Source: a virus. From it: a stretch of DNA of 33,640 bases. Positions within the stretch are counted from its first letter, which is position 1. Each line of letters opens with the position of its first letter. The notes under the pieces were generated by a model that was not told the DNA's origin, ran no database searches, and saw only the letters and a list, made by a program, of their open reading frames with translations. This document shows, piece after piece, positions 17,075 to 24,690 of this stretch. The stretch spans positions 1 to 33,640 of the IMG/VR virus record IMGVR_UViG_3300021389_000084; one strand, given 5' to 3'. A program made the translations under genes and the position numbers.

Positions 17075-17816
17075 AGATAGTAACGATCAATACCATTCGC
17101 ATAGTAGCATAAGTGCAAGTGGTTTAAAAACGATATATAAGAAATCTGTATATCATTTAATCAATCAAAAGTTTAAAGAAACTCCAGCAATGGCATTAGG
17201 CACTGCTGTTCATCAAGCATTATTAGAGCCACATGATTTTGATGATATTTATCATGTCATAGAAAAAATTAATAAAAGAACTAAAGCTGGAAAAGAGGAA
17301 TATGAAAAGCAATTAAAATTAGCTGATGGCAAAATTATTTTAGAATCTGATTCATATGAAATAATTAAATCTATTCTTGGCAATTTTAGACAACATGAGT
17401 TAGCTCAGAAATATTGTAAAGGTGAAATTGAATTATCTCACTATACTCAATATGAGGGTATTGATGTTAGGGTGCGACCAGATTGTATAAATAGAATATC
17501 TAATTTTATTAGTGATGTTAAAACTTGCCAAGACAATTCACCAGAAGCATTTAAAAGAGATATTTACAAGTGGGCATATCATCTACAAGCTGCATTTTAT
17601 ATGGATATGTGTGGTATTGATACTTTTAAATTTATAGCAGTTACAACAACTCATCCCTATACAGTTGAGGTTTATACTTTAAGTGATGAAATTATTGAGT
17701 TTGGCAGAAATGCATATAAACAAGCATTTTCAAAAAGGAAACTTTATTTAGAATCTGGTATTATGCCAGGTTATCATTGGTATAAATACGACAAAGATGG
17801 ATCATATATATTATAA
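17061..17816 (+). CDS. RecE-like PD-(D/E)XK exonuclease (DUF3799-type)
   Basis: A 251-residue protein with the layout of phage exodeoxyribonuclease VIII-like enzymes: ISASGLKTIYKKSVYHL (substrate entry helix, residues ~17-33), AMALGTAVHQALLEP with His51, then the catalytic strand set VRVRPDCIN (Asp141), ISDVKTC (Asp152, Lys154) and a WAYHLQAAFYMD helix with Gln176. These are the D, D-x-K and Q/Y positions of the lambda-exonuclease/RecB-like fold. It would resect dsDNA ends to give the single strand used by the annealing protein and SSB-like protein upstream. A 20-nt overlap links it to the following gene. Confidence 0.85.
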   Translation: MKVIKDSNDQYHSHSSISASGLKTIYKKSVYHLINQKFKETPAMALGTAVHQALLEPHDFDDIYHVIEKINKRTKAGKEEYEKQLKLADGKIILESDSYEIIKSILGNFRQHELAQKYCKGEIELSHYTQYEGIDVRVRPDCINRISNFISDVKTCQDNSPEAFKRDIYKWAYHLQAAFYMDMCGIDTFKFIAVTTTHPYTVEVYTLSDEIIEFGRNAYKQAFSKRKLYLESGIMPGYHWYKYDKDGSYIL

Positions 17817-18270
17817 TACTAAAGTGGAAAAATACAAAGAGATAGTTGAAAAACACACTAATTTAAAAATAGATAAACTTACTAGGGAGTTTGATTATGT
17901 TTTTGCTAGATCTTGTTATTATTATTTATGTAGAAAATTTGGTGAGATGAGCTTTGCAAAAATTGGCAAATCGGTTAACAAGAATCATGCAACTGTTATG
18001 CATAGTTTGAGAGAATTGCCTTATATTATTAAGCATGATATAGTTAGGAATAATTTATATAATAAAATTGTGAAAGAGGCAAAAAAAAATCATATTGAAA
18101 CAGAGAATGGTAAATCAATTGAAAAGCTAGTAAGTGATCATAATTTTTATTTATTGCAATGTGAACATTTAAAAACTAGATTACAACAACTAGATAGAAA
18201 GTATAAAAAAATCTTTCAAGAGAATCAAGAAATGAAACGAGTTATTTACATAATGGCTGATACTGACTAA
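17797..18270 (+). CDS. DnaA domain IV-like DNA-binding protein with coiled-coil tail (157 aa)
   Basis: Residues ~37-75 read ARSCYYYLCRKFGEMSFAKI then GKSVNKNHATVMHSLRELP. This is the helix-turn-helix and 'H-(S/A)TV-H' signature of the C-terminal DNA-binding domain of DnaA, which contacts DnaA boxes; no AAA+ domain is present. Residues ~105-150 form a coiled coil (LQCEHLKTRLQQLDRKYKKI...). It may mark the phage origin or compete with host DnaA. ATG 17797 overlaps the exonuclease by 20 nt; GTG 17824 is a possible later start. Domain similarity is clear; the role is inferred. Confidence 0.75.
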   Translation: MDHIYYNTKVEKYKEIVEKHTNLKIDKLTREFDYVFARSCYYYLCRKFGEMSFAKIGKSVNKNHATVMHSLRELPYIIKHDIVRNNLYNKIVKEAKKNHIETENGKSIEKLVSDHNFYLLQCEHLKTRLQQLDRKYKKIFQENQEMKRVIYIMADTD

Positions 18271-18278
18271 ATATTTTT

Positions 18279-18286
18279 TAATTTTG
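18279..18286 (+). promoter_or_regulatory. -7 element TAATTTTG before the VRR-NUC gene
   Basis: Exact TAnnTTTG match followed by TAAAAAAAC, 12 nt before ATG 18299, in the only gap between the DnaA-like and nuclease genes. Confidence 0.55.
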
Positions 18287-18298
18287 TAAAAAAACTTT

Positions 18299-18670
18299 AT
18301 GAAAAGGAATCCATTTGCTAAGTATTTAGGTAAGGAAGATGTATTGCAAAATCAAGTTATGAGATATATAGGTTTAAAATATCCAAAAGCTCTTTACACT
18401 CATGTAGCAAACGAGGGTAAACGAACACCCTTTGAACAATACAAAATGAAATACTTAGGCACAAAACCTGGCATTCCTGACATAATGATTTTTGATCCAA
18501 ACAATACAAAGAATGGTTTAGCTATTGAATTAAAAGCTGGTTATAACAAACCTACTGAAAATCAAAGAAAGTGGCTTAAATCGCTTGAAAACAACAATTG
18601 GGTGGCTGTTTGGAGTAATAATTTAGATGAATGCATTGAAATTATAGATAAATATTTTAACAACAAATAA
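18299..18670 (+). CDS. VRR-NUC domain nuclease (123 aa)
   Basis: A single-domain PD-(D/E)XK nuclease. Visible family pattern: QNQVMRYIGLKYP, THVANEGKR, KYLGTKPGIPDIMIFDP (catalytic Asp in 'GIPDI'), GLAIELKAGYNKPTENQ (E-x-K) and WLKSLENNNWVAVWSNNLDE. Stand-alone VRR-NUC proteins are typical of phages and are thought to cut branched structures such as Holliday junctions. It would resolve recombination or replication intermediates before packaging. Its stop overlaps the next gene by one base. Confidence 0.85.
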   Translation: MKRNPFAKYLGKEDVLQNQVMRYIGLKYPKALYTHVANEGKRTPFEQYKMKYLGTKPGIPDIMIFDPNNTKNGLAIELKAGYNKPTENQRKWLKSLENNNWVAVWSNNLDECIEIIDKYFNNK

Positions 18671-18921
18671 TGGCTAGATCAAAAAAAATATATTTTGAGG
18701 AAGAAAATCAAAAGGTAAGATGGACACAATCTAGCTCAGATGGGTTTAAATATGATTACAAGTTTATAGGGGTTGCAAGTGAAGCTGAGTTCGATCTTTT
18801 AATGGAGCTGCTTTGGTTTATGTATGAAGATGGCGATATAACTTACAATCAATTTTTTGACACTTTTAGAGAGCTAAAAACATTTTGTGATGGAATTAAA
18901 GGTTTGGTTGACAAACAATAA
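18670..18921 (+). CDS. Small acidic hypothetical protein (83 aa)
   Basis: Starts in a TAATGG overlap with the nuclease gene. The product is MARSKKIYFEEENQ..., with an aromatic, helical and acidic C-terminal half (LMELLWFMYEDGDITYNQFF). No known domain is seen. It sits between two replication-type genes, so a replication accessory role is possible but unproven. Confidence 0.6.
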   Translation: MARSKKIYFEEENQKVRWTQSSSDGFKYDYKFIGVASEAEFDLLMELLWFMYEDGDITYNQFFDTFRELKTFCDGIKGLVDKQ

Positions 18922-18926
18922 TTTTA
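18919..18926 (+). promoter_or_regulatory. Weak -7-like element before the DnaD-like gene
   Basis: TAATTTTA overlaps the preceding stop codon and lies 18 nt before ATG 18945. It deviates from the consensus at the last base. Confidence 0.3.
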
Positions 18927-18944
18927 TTACTTAGCGACTTATTT

Positions 18945-19790
18945 ATGAAATACAATAAGATTTTAAAACCTAAAAAGTTTGACAACTTTACTATTATACC
19001 TAGCTACATATTTAGGGATAAAGGCATTTCAGTTGGTGCTACTGGTTTGTATGCTTATCTATTTTCTCACACAGCTGAACAAGAAATAACAATACAATTT
19101 ATTTGTGGGCATTTTAAAGAGGGCAGAGATGCAATAGCTGCCAAAATAAATGAACTAATTAAACAAGGTTATTTAGAACGAGTAAAGGTAAAAGATAAAG
19201 GCAAATTCAAAGGTTACAATTATATATTAAAAGCTAATCGTAAGCGAGTTAATCGAGATCGATTAAAACCGAAGTCGGAAAATCCTAAACAAAGTAATAT
19301 TATATATAATAATAACATAAAGAGTAATATTACACAAACTGAGAAAATGCAAAAAGCATTCCCTCATTTTGTTGCTTTATTTGATTCTAGGTATCATCCA
19401 AAAACTGATGCACAAATAAAAAAATGGAAAGTGTGTTTAGATAGGTGTGTTCGCATTGATAAATATAGTTTAGATGAAATTTATTTAGCTGTTAAAAATG
19501 CTAGACAAAGTGAATTTTGGAAAAATAATTTTCTGACATTAACTAAAATTAGAAACCATGATAAAAATGGTATTATGTATATACACAGATTTATTGAAAA
19601 CAATAAAAAATACAATAAGCCAAAATGTTTCTATAAAATAAAAGGTATACAAGAATATAAATTATATAATGATCCTGATGGCTCTGAAAGATTAGGTGCT
19701 ATTACTAAATACAATAAACTCAATGAATTTAATTTATCACAATTTCTAAATAAAGATGAGATTGCAGAACTAAAAAACTTTATAAGATGA
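18945..19790 (+). CDS. Replisome organiser/DnaD-like replication initiation protein
   Basis: A 281-residue protein. Residues ~14-90 fit the winged-helix N-terminus of phage replication initiators: FTIIPSYIFRDKGISVGATG (the 'N-x-(I/L)-x-D--LS--A-GLY' pattern), LFSHTAEQEITI, FKEGRDAIAAKINELIKQGY then LERVKVKDKGKFKGYNYI. A polar linker with N- and R-rich stretches follows. The C-terminal half (residues ~125-280) is helical and basic, with WKVCLDRCVRIDKYSLDEIY and FWKNNFLTLTKIRNHDKNGI, resembling DnaD-type domains. It would bind the origin and load the primase-helicase two genes downstream. No origin iterons are obvious inside the gene. It overlaps the next gene by 4 nt. Confidence 0.75.
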   Translation: MKYNKILKPKKFDNFTIIPSYIFRDKGISVGATGLYAYLFSHTAEQEITIQFICGHFKEGRDAIAAKINELIKQGYLERVKVKDKGKFKGYNYILKANRKRVNRDRLKPKSENPKQSNIIYNNNIKSNITQTEKMQKAFPHFVALFDSRYHPKTDAQIKKWKVCLDRCVRIDKYSLDEIYLAVKNARQSEFWKNNFLTLTKIRNHDKNGIMYIHRFIENNKKYNKPKCFYKIKGIQEYKLYNDPDGSERLGAITKYNKLNEFNLSQFLNKDEIAELKNFIR

Positions 19791-20632
19791 AATTAGTCAA
19801 TTGTCTTAGTGGTGGCAAAACATCTAGTTACATAGCAGCTAATTATAAATCAGATCATAATGTTTTTGCTTTAGTTAGAACAAATGATGTTAAATGTATT
19901 TTTCCTGACAAAAAAACAAGACAAATAGTTTCTGATAAATTAGGTTTAGAGTTTATAGGTACACTTGAAGATGATATGATTATTTATACAATGCTTGATC
20001 TTGAACAATATATAGGTAAAAAAATTGATTGGGTAACTGGTAAAACATTTGAAAAGGTTTTAGATAGTGCTGGAACTTTGCCAGATCCATTAAGAAGATT
20101 TTGTACAACACAAATGAAACTTGTTCCAATGTTTAAATGGTGGCAAAGAAATATTAATAAACCAGCTAAATTTAATTTAGGTTTCAGAGCTAATGAAAAA
20201 AGGAGAGCTAAAAGAACTTTAGAAAAAACAAATAAAAATGGTTTGTTAGAAATGAAAGCCATTATTGGTAAACGTAAAACACAAAATAAATGGGGTTTAA
20301 TAGAATGGCAAAAACCAGTATTTCCATTAATAAAAGACAATGTGTTTAAAGATACAATTGTTGAGTTTTGGAAAAATAAACCAGTAAGATTTGCATGGAT
20401 GAATAATTGTGTTGGTTGTTTTCATAAACACCCATTACTTATAAAAAAAATGCATAATAAACATCCTAATAAAATTGAATGGTTTGCATCTAAAGAAAAA
20501 ATTAAACATGAAAAGGATGTTTGGTATAAATCAAAAAATTTATCATTTAGTGATATAATAAAATGGGACAATCAAATTGAGTTGTTTGACAATGAATTTA
20601 ATGAATGTGATTCTGGTTATTGTGGGTTATGA
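19787..20632 (+). CDS. PP-loop ATPase of the PAPS-reductase family (281 aa)
   Basis: The PP-loop LSGGKTS is at residues 7-13. The family's second motif, RRFCTTQMKLVPM (residues 103-115, with Cys106), matches the 'R-CT---K--P' of PAPS reductase/DndC-like enzymes. Further cysteines at 208 and 211 (NNCVGCFHKH) and 274 and 279 (ECDSGYCGL, at the extreme C-terminus) could bind a metal or an Fe-S cluster with Cys106. Family members activate a substrate with ATP, often for sulfur transfer; in phages the target is usually unknown and may be DNA or tRNA. A 4-nt overlap (ATGA) joins it to a nuclease-like gene. It is not a full Dnd system: no DndD/E partner is visible. Confidence 0.8.
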   Translation: MKLVNCLSGGKTSSYIAANYKSDHNVFALVRTNDVKCIFPDKKTRQIVSDKLGLEFIGTLEDDMIIYTMLDLEQYIGKKIDWVTGKTFEKVLDSAGTLPDPLRRFCTTQMKLVPMFKWWQRNINKPAKFNLGFRANEKRRAKRTLEKTNKNGLLEMKAIIGKRKTQNKWGLIEWQKPVFPLIKDNVFKDTIVEFWKNKPVRFAWMNNCVGCFHKHPLLIKKMHNKHPNKIEWFASKEKIKHEKDVWYKSKNLSFSDIIKWDNQIELFDNEFNECDSGYCGL

Positions 20633-21138
20633 AAATAGGTAAAATATACACTCTTGATAAATATGAACAAGCCATTGTAAAGCTATCAGCTGAGCAAAGG
20701 CATAATAACAAAATCAAAACTGGTTGGGATGGCTCTAAAACAGTAAATTCTAAATCAGATCTTGAATTAAATATAGTTGGGTTTGGTGGTGAGTTTATAT
20801 TTGCAAGGGAAAATAATTTATATCCAGATTTTAAAATACATAATACTAGCAAAGTTTTAAAAACAGATGATTACGATGCAACCTGGTTAGGACATTCTGT
20901 TGATGTAAAAGTTAATAGAAAAGATCATCCACTTATGATTCCAGAATATGCAAATACTGATTGTAAAATATTTGCCTTGTTCACTTGTAAATATCCTAAC
21001 TATACTTTTGAGGGTTTTAGTTTAAACAATATTGTTTTTCAAGATTGTAATAAAAAAATGACTAGGGTTAAATCCTATGTTATTGAAAAAAGTAATCTAT
21101 TAACAAAAAAAGAACTATTATTTTTATTAAATATTTAA
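20629..21138 (+). CDS. Putative PD-(D/E)XK-like protein coupled to the PP-loop ATPase (169 aa)
   Basis: ATG 20629 overlaps the stop of the ATPase (ATGA), favoured over a GTG 9 nt upstream. The middle region has the residues expected of a restriction-endonuclease fold: Glu55 (GFGGEFIFA), Asp83 (DYDATW) and Asp92-Val-Lys94 (SVDVKVN), with strands between. The C-terminal half is mixed, with CKIFALFTCKYPNYTFEGF. I do not recognise the exact family, so nuclease activity is inference from this E...D...D-x-K arrangement. The coupling suggests that it works with, or cleaves DNA marked by, the ATPase product. The alternative is a structural DNA-binding protein that has lost catalysis. Confidence 0.55.
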   Translation: MKIGKIYTLDKYEQAIVKLSAEQRHNNKIKTGWDGSKTVNSKSDLELNIVGFGGEFIFARENNLYPDFKIHNTSKVLKTDDYDATWLGHSVDVKVNRKDHPLMIPEYANTDCKIFALFTCKYPNYTFEGFSLNNIVFQDCNKKMTRVKSYVIEKSNLLTKKELLFLLNI

Positions 21139-21148
21139 AATTAATTTT

Positions 21149-21156
21149 TATATTTA
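21149..21156 (+). promoter_or_regulatory. -7-like element before the primase-helicase gene
   Basis: TATATTTA (final G to A) lies 16 nt before ATG 21173 in the short A/T-rich gap after the nuclease-like gene. Confidence 0.35.
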
Positions 21157-21172
21157 AAGAAATTTTTTATTT

Positions 21173-22858
21173 ATGATTCACTATAATGACTTGTTGGCTC
21201 TTGGTATTAACCTTAAAAGATCAAGTGGATCTGTAAAAACCAAATGTCCAAAATGCTCACATACAAGAAAAAATAAATCGGATGATTGTTTATCGGTAAA
21301 TATTGATCAGGGTTTGTATAATTGTCATCATTGTGGATGGGGTGGTAATGTAGGTGTTAAGTTTAAGAAAAAAGTTGAGTATGTTTTACCACCTAAAGTC
21401 AATTCCAACATTGCCGAAAGAGTAATTAAATGGTTTGGCAATAGAGGCATAACTGAGCCAACTTTAATTCATTGGAAAATTGGTGAATCATTAGAATTTA
21501 TGCCACAAGTTCAAGCTAAACGTAGATGTATAAATTTTAATTATTACAGAAATAATGAAATTGTAAATGTAAAATATAGAGATGGGGAAAAGAATTTTAA
21601 ATTAGTTTCTGGAGCTGAGCTTATATTTTATGGCATAGATAATATTAAAGAACTAGATAGATGCTATATAGTTGAGGGCGAAATGGATGCATTAAGTTTA
21701 CATGAAGCTGGGTTGTATAGTGTTTGTTCAGTTCCTAATGGTGCTAGTAAAGGTTCACAAAAATTAGAATACTTAGATAATTGCTATCAATATTTTAAAG
21801 ATAAAAAAGAGATAATACTTTGTACAGATAATGATGATGCTGGATTGCAACTTAGAAATGAACTTGCTAGAAGATTTGGAAAATATAGATGTAAATATGT
21901 TGAGTTTGGTGATTATAAAGATGCCAATGAGGTTTTAATTGAAAAGGGAGCTGAGACACTTAGAAATATAATTAAACAAGCTAAAGATTTTCCATTAGAG
22001 GGTGTACTTAATTTAGATAATATTTGGCAAGATGTTTTAAATTATAATGAAAATGGGATTACTAATTATTCAATAGGTTTACCAGGATCTGATAATTATT
22101 TTAAAATGGCATTTGGTGAGTGGACAGTTGTTAGTGGTATTCCAAATAGTGGTAAATCAGATATATTAGATCAAATACTTTGTAATATATCACTAGAACA
22201 TGATTTTAGATGTGCAATGTTTTCTCCTGAGAGTTTTCCTTATGAGGGACATATAAAAAGAATAGCTAATAAATTAAATCAAAAGAATTGTAATAGTGAA
22301 GATCTAAACAATACTAAAGATTTTATTGAAGATCATTTTTTTTGGATTAAGATTGATTTAGAAAACTTAACATTAAAAGGCATTTTAAATGCATTTAGGG
22401 AGCTTGTATTTCAAAAAGGTATAAATGTATGTGTTATTGATCCCTGGAATATGTTAGATCACTCAGCTCAAAGAGATCATAGTTATATTGGAAAAATACT
22501 AAGTCAAATAACACAATTTTGTCAACAAACAAATACTCATTTATTTTTAGTGGCACATCCTAGAAAAATTGAAAGTGAGGGTGGTGTATATAAAAAACCT
22601 ACTCTTTATGATATTTCTGGTAGTGCTGACTTTTTTAATAAAGCATATAATGGTTTAATTGCTTATAGATGCATAGGGCAAAGAACTAAATATAAAAGTG
22701 ATGTCGTTAGAGTTCATGTGGAAAAGGTAAAAAGAAAAGAGAATGGACAATTAGGTGATTTTGAGATAGCTCCAGATTTTGAAAATGGGGGTATATATAA
22801 AGAGATATTTCAAGGCGAAAAGAAAATACAAGTAATAAAAGATAATGTGCCATTTTAA
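21173..22858 (+). CDS. T7 gp4-like bifunctional primase-helicase
   Basis: A 561-residue protein with all expected parts. The zinc ribbon has Cys25, Cys28, Cys51 and Cys54 (CPKC...CHHC). The TOPRIM primase core has CYIVEGEMDALSLHEAG (Glu168) and CTDNDDAG (Asp219/Asp221). The RecA-like helicase has Walker A SGIPNSGKS (321-329), ...ICVIDPWN-type Walker B (VIDPW, Asp423) and a LFLVAHPRK motif (H4-like). It would synthesise primers and unwind the fork. The last residues are DNVPF, similar to the SSB-like protein tip upstream; this may be coincidence or a shared protein-binding tip. No phage DNA polymerase is visible, so host polymerase is probably used. Confidence 0.9.
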   Translation: MIHYNDLLALGINLKRSSGSVKTKCPKCSHTRKNKSDDCLSVNIDQGLYNCHHCGWGGNVGVKFKKKVEYVLPPKVNSNIAERVIKWFGNRGITEPTLIHWKIGESLEFMPQVQAKRRCINFNYYRNNEIVNVKYRDGEKNFKLVSGAELIFYGIDNIKELDRCYIVEGEMDALSLHEAGLYSVCSVPNGASKGSQKLEYLDNCYQYFKDKKEIILCTDNDDAGLQLRNELARRFGKYRCKYVEFGDYKDANEVLIEKGAETLRNIIKQAKDFPLEGVLNLDNIWQDVLNYNENGITNYSIGLPGSDNYFKMAFGEWTVVSGIPNSGKSDILDQILCNISLEHDFRCAMFSPESFPYEGHIKRIANKLNQKNCNSEDLNNTKDFIEDHFFWIKIDLENLTLKGILNAFRELVFQKGINVCVIDPWNMLDHSAQRDHSYIGKILSQITQFCQQTNTHLFLVAHPRKIESEGGVYKKPTLYDISGSADFFNKAYNGLIAYRCIGQRTKYKSDVVRVHVEKVKRKENGQLGDFEIAPDFENGGIYKEIFQGEKKIQVIKDNVPF

Positions 22859-22867
22859 ATAATTAAT

Positions 22868-23521
22868 ATGAAGATTTTAAATTTATACGCTTGTCTTGGT
22901 GGCAACCGATACAAGTGGGGTAATGAACATGAAATTACAGCTGTTGAGTGGGATCCTGAACTTGCTAGATTATATCAAGAGAGATTTCCTAATGACAAAG
23001 TTGTTGTAGATGATGCTCACCAATATTTGCTTAAAAATTATAAAGAATTTGATTTTATATGGAGTTCACCACCTTGTCCAACACATTCAAGAGCTAGGGG
23101 TTGGAATACTAAATTAGAAACAAAATATCCAGACATGAAATTATATGAAGAAATAATTTTATTGGAAACTGTTTCTAAAGGTGAAAATCCTAGATTCAAT
23201 GGCAAATATGTAGTAGAAAATGTAATTCCTTATTATCAACCATTAATTCCAGCACATAAAAGAAATAGACATTTGTATTGGACAAATTTTAATTTACCTA
23301 ATATATTAAGTAAAAGAAAAAATCCAGAGTTAGGTCATGTAAAAAAAGAATTAGATGAATTATGTCTATTTCATGATTATGATTTTAGGAAATATAAAGG
23401 CAAACAAAGTATTGTCAAAGTAGCTAGAAATCTTGTAGATTACGAAGCTGGTAAAACAATTTTAGATACTGTAATGGGTATAAGACACAAAAATGATATA
23501 ACACAAGTTGAATTATTTTAA
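22868..23521 (+). CDS. Solitary C5-cytosine DNA methyltransferase (217 aa)
   Basis: Short DNA cytosine methylase. Motif I is NLYACLGGNRYKWG (a variant of F.GxGG), acidic residue in VEWDPELARLY (motif II), motif IV SSPPCPTHS with catalytic Cys70, motif VI VVENVIPYY (Glu117) and a motif VIII-like KRNRHLYW. It lacks a large target-recognition domain, so specificity is hard to predict. No cognate restriction enzyme is adjacent, so it probably protects phage DNA or makes the base that a later modification acts on. It sits 9 nt after the primase-helicase and belongs to the modification group. Confidence 0.9.
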   Translation: MKILNLYACLGGNRYKWGNEHEITAVEWDPELARLYQERFPNDKVVVDDAHQYLLKNYKEFDFIWSSPPCPTHSRARGWNTKLETKYPDMKLYEEIILLETVSKGENPRFNGKYVVENVIPYYQPLIPAHKRNRHLYWTNFNLPNILSKRKNPELGHVKKELDELCLFHDYDFRKYKGKQSIVKVARNLVDYEAGKTILDTVMGIRHKNDITQVELF

Positions 23522-23553
23522 CATAAATTAACATAAAATAACATAAAAATAAC
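23520..23553 (+). repeat. Three AACATAAA repeats with 10-bp phasing
   Basis: AACATAAA occurs at 23520-23527, 23530-23537 and 23540-23547, with a partial fourth copy AACATG at 23551. Spacing of 10, 10 and 11 bp puts them on one face of the helix. They fill the whole gap between the methylase stop and the next ATG. Confidence 0.6.
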
Positions 23554-23892
23554 ATGAATCAAAAAGAATTTATTGAAACTAAAAAATATATACTTGAAAA
23601 AGCATTCGATATAATGAATGCTAAACAACCAGAATACACAAACAAAAGTATTGATGTATTACATAACTTTAAATCAACTGCCGAAAGTATTGGAATAACA
23701 CCTATGGAAGTTTGGGCAGTATTTTTTAATAAGCATATACAAGCTATTTTAAGCCATGCTGGTGATCCACATATGCATCAAGCTGAGCCAATAGATAGTC
23801 GCTATGCAGATGCTTTAAATTATCTATTCTTAGGGTTTGCAATGCTAGTTGATGATGCTAATAAAAAAGACATAATATCTGGTACAGAATGA
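23554..23892 (+). CDS. NTP-pyrophosphohydrolase-like/nucleotide-modification-associated protein (112 aa)
   Basis: All-helical small protein: KKYILEKAFDIMNAKQPEYT, then VLHNFKSTAESIGITPMEVW, FNKHIQAILSHAGDP and a C-terminal SRYADALNYLFLGFAML. The 'Y.DALNYL.L' ending and the helical order resemble DUF1599/nucleotide-modification-associated and MazG-like all-alpha NTP-PPases of phages. Such enzymes adjust nucleotide pools in phages with modified DNA. It lies between the methylase and the ParB/Mom genes, supporting that context. Metal-binding E-x-x-E motifs are not clear, so the activity is uncertain. Confidence 0.55.
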   Translation: MNQKEFIETKKYILEKAFDIMNAKQPEYTNKSIDVLHNFKSTAESIGITPMEVWAVFFNKHIQAILSHAGDPHMHQAEPIDSRYADALNYLFLGFAMLVDDANKKDIISGTE

Positions 23893-24113
23893 ATAAATAC
23901 TTAAAAGCAAAATCCTGGTGTTTAGAAAACAATATAAAAATCTATATTGTACCTATAAGGTTTAAAAAAGAATGTTATGTTGAGATTGATAATAATGGTC
24001 AAATAACAAGATCACCTCATACATATGAGAATCAAAGCATTGCATCTAGCAAAATTTGGGATTTAAACTTATATTTGTATAACAAACACAGTGAAAATGA
24101 TAGAGAAAATTAG
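23889..24113 (+). CDS. Small hypothetical protein (74 aa)
   Basis: ATGA overlap with the gene before and a 17-nt overlap with the ParB-like gene after. The sequence has a mixed charge (AKSWCLENNIKIYIVPIRFK) and an asparagine-rich end. No domain recognised. The double overlap indicates coupled translation in the modification group. Confidence 0.6.
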   Translation: MNKYLKAKSWCLENNIKIYIVPIRFKKECYVEIDNNGQITRSPHTYENQSIASSKIWDLNLYLYNKHSENDREN

Positions 24114-24690
24114 TATAAAAAAATTAAAGCCAAATCCTAATAATCCAAGATATATTAGAGATGGTAAGTTTAAAAAATTAGTAAAATCTATTAAAGAATT
24201 TCCAGAAATGTTAGAAAAGCGACCTATTGTTGTTGATGAAAATTTAGTCGTTTTAGGTGGAAATATGAGATTAAAAGCGTGTCAATCAGCTGGTTTATTT
24301 GAGGTTTGGATTGATAAAGCAATTGGTTGGACAGAAAAACAAAAGCAAGAGTTCATTATTAAAGACAATGTTGGTTTTGGAGATTGGGATTTTGATTTAT
24401 TGGCTAATGAATGGAATACAAAATTAGTAGATGAATGGGGTTTAAATTTACCAGAGTTTATTGATCCAGATGACTTAGGAACTGATTTTGATTTACCAGA
24501 TGGAGACAAAGAGCCATTTCAACAGCAAACGTTTACAGTTGCAGACAATCAAGCTGAATTAATTAAAAATGCAATAACTGATATAAAAAAAACTGAAGAG
24601 TTTAAATATGTTGAAACTTTTGGAAATGAAAATAGCAATGGTAATGCATTATATTTATTAGTATCTCAATGGGCAGAGCAAAAGAAATAA
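24097..24690 (+). CDS. ParB-like domain protein (197 aa)
   Basis: Start MIEKISIKKLKPNPNNPRYI; ATG 24097 is chosen over GTG 24091. Residues ~1-60 show the ParB/Srx-like fold signature: ISIKKLKPNPNNPR (strand and 'N-N-R'), IRDGKFKKLVKSIKEFP helix, KRPIVVDENLVVLGGNMRLK ('GG-MR' motif). The C-terminal part is acidic and Trp-containing. Phage ParB-like proteins often neighbour DNA-modification genes and may cut or modify DNA rather than partition it; no ParA is present. It overlaps the Mom-like gene by 22 nt, so the two are likely made together. Confidence 0.8.
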   Translation: MIEKISIKKLKPNPNNPRYIRDGKFKKLVKSIKEFPEMLEKRPIVVDENLVVLGGNMRLKACQSAGLFEVWIDKAIGWTEKQKQEFIIKDNVGFGDWDFDLLANEWNTKLVDEWGLNLPEFIDPDDLGTDFDLPDGDKEPFQQQTFTVADNQAELIKNAITDIKKTEEFKYVETFGNENSNGNALYLLVSQWAEQKK

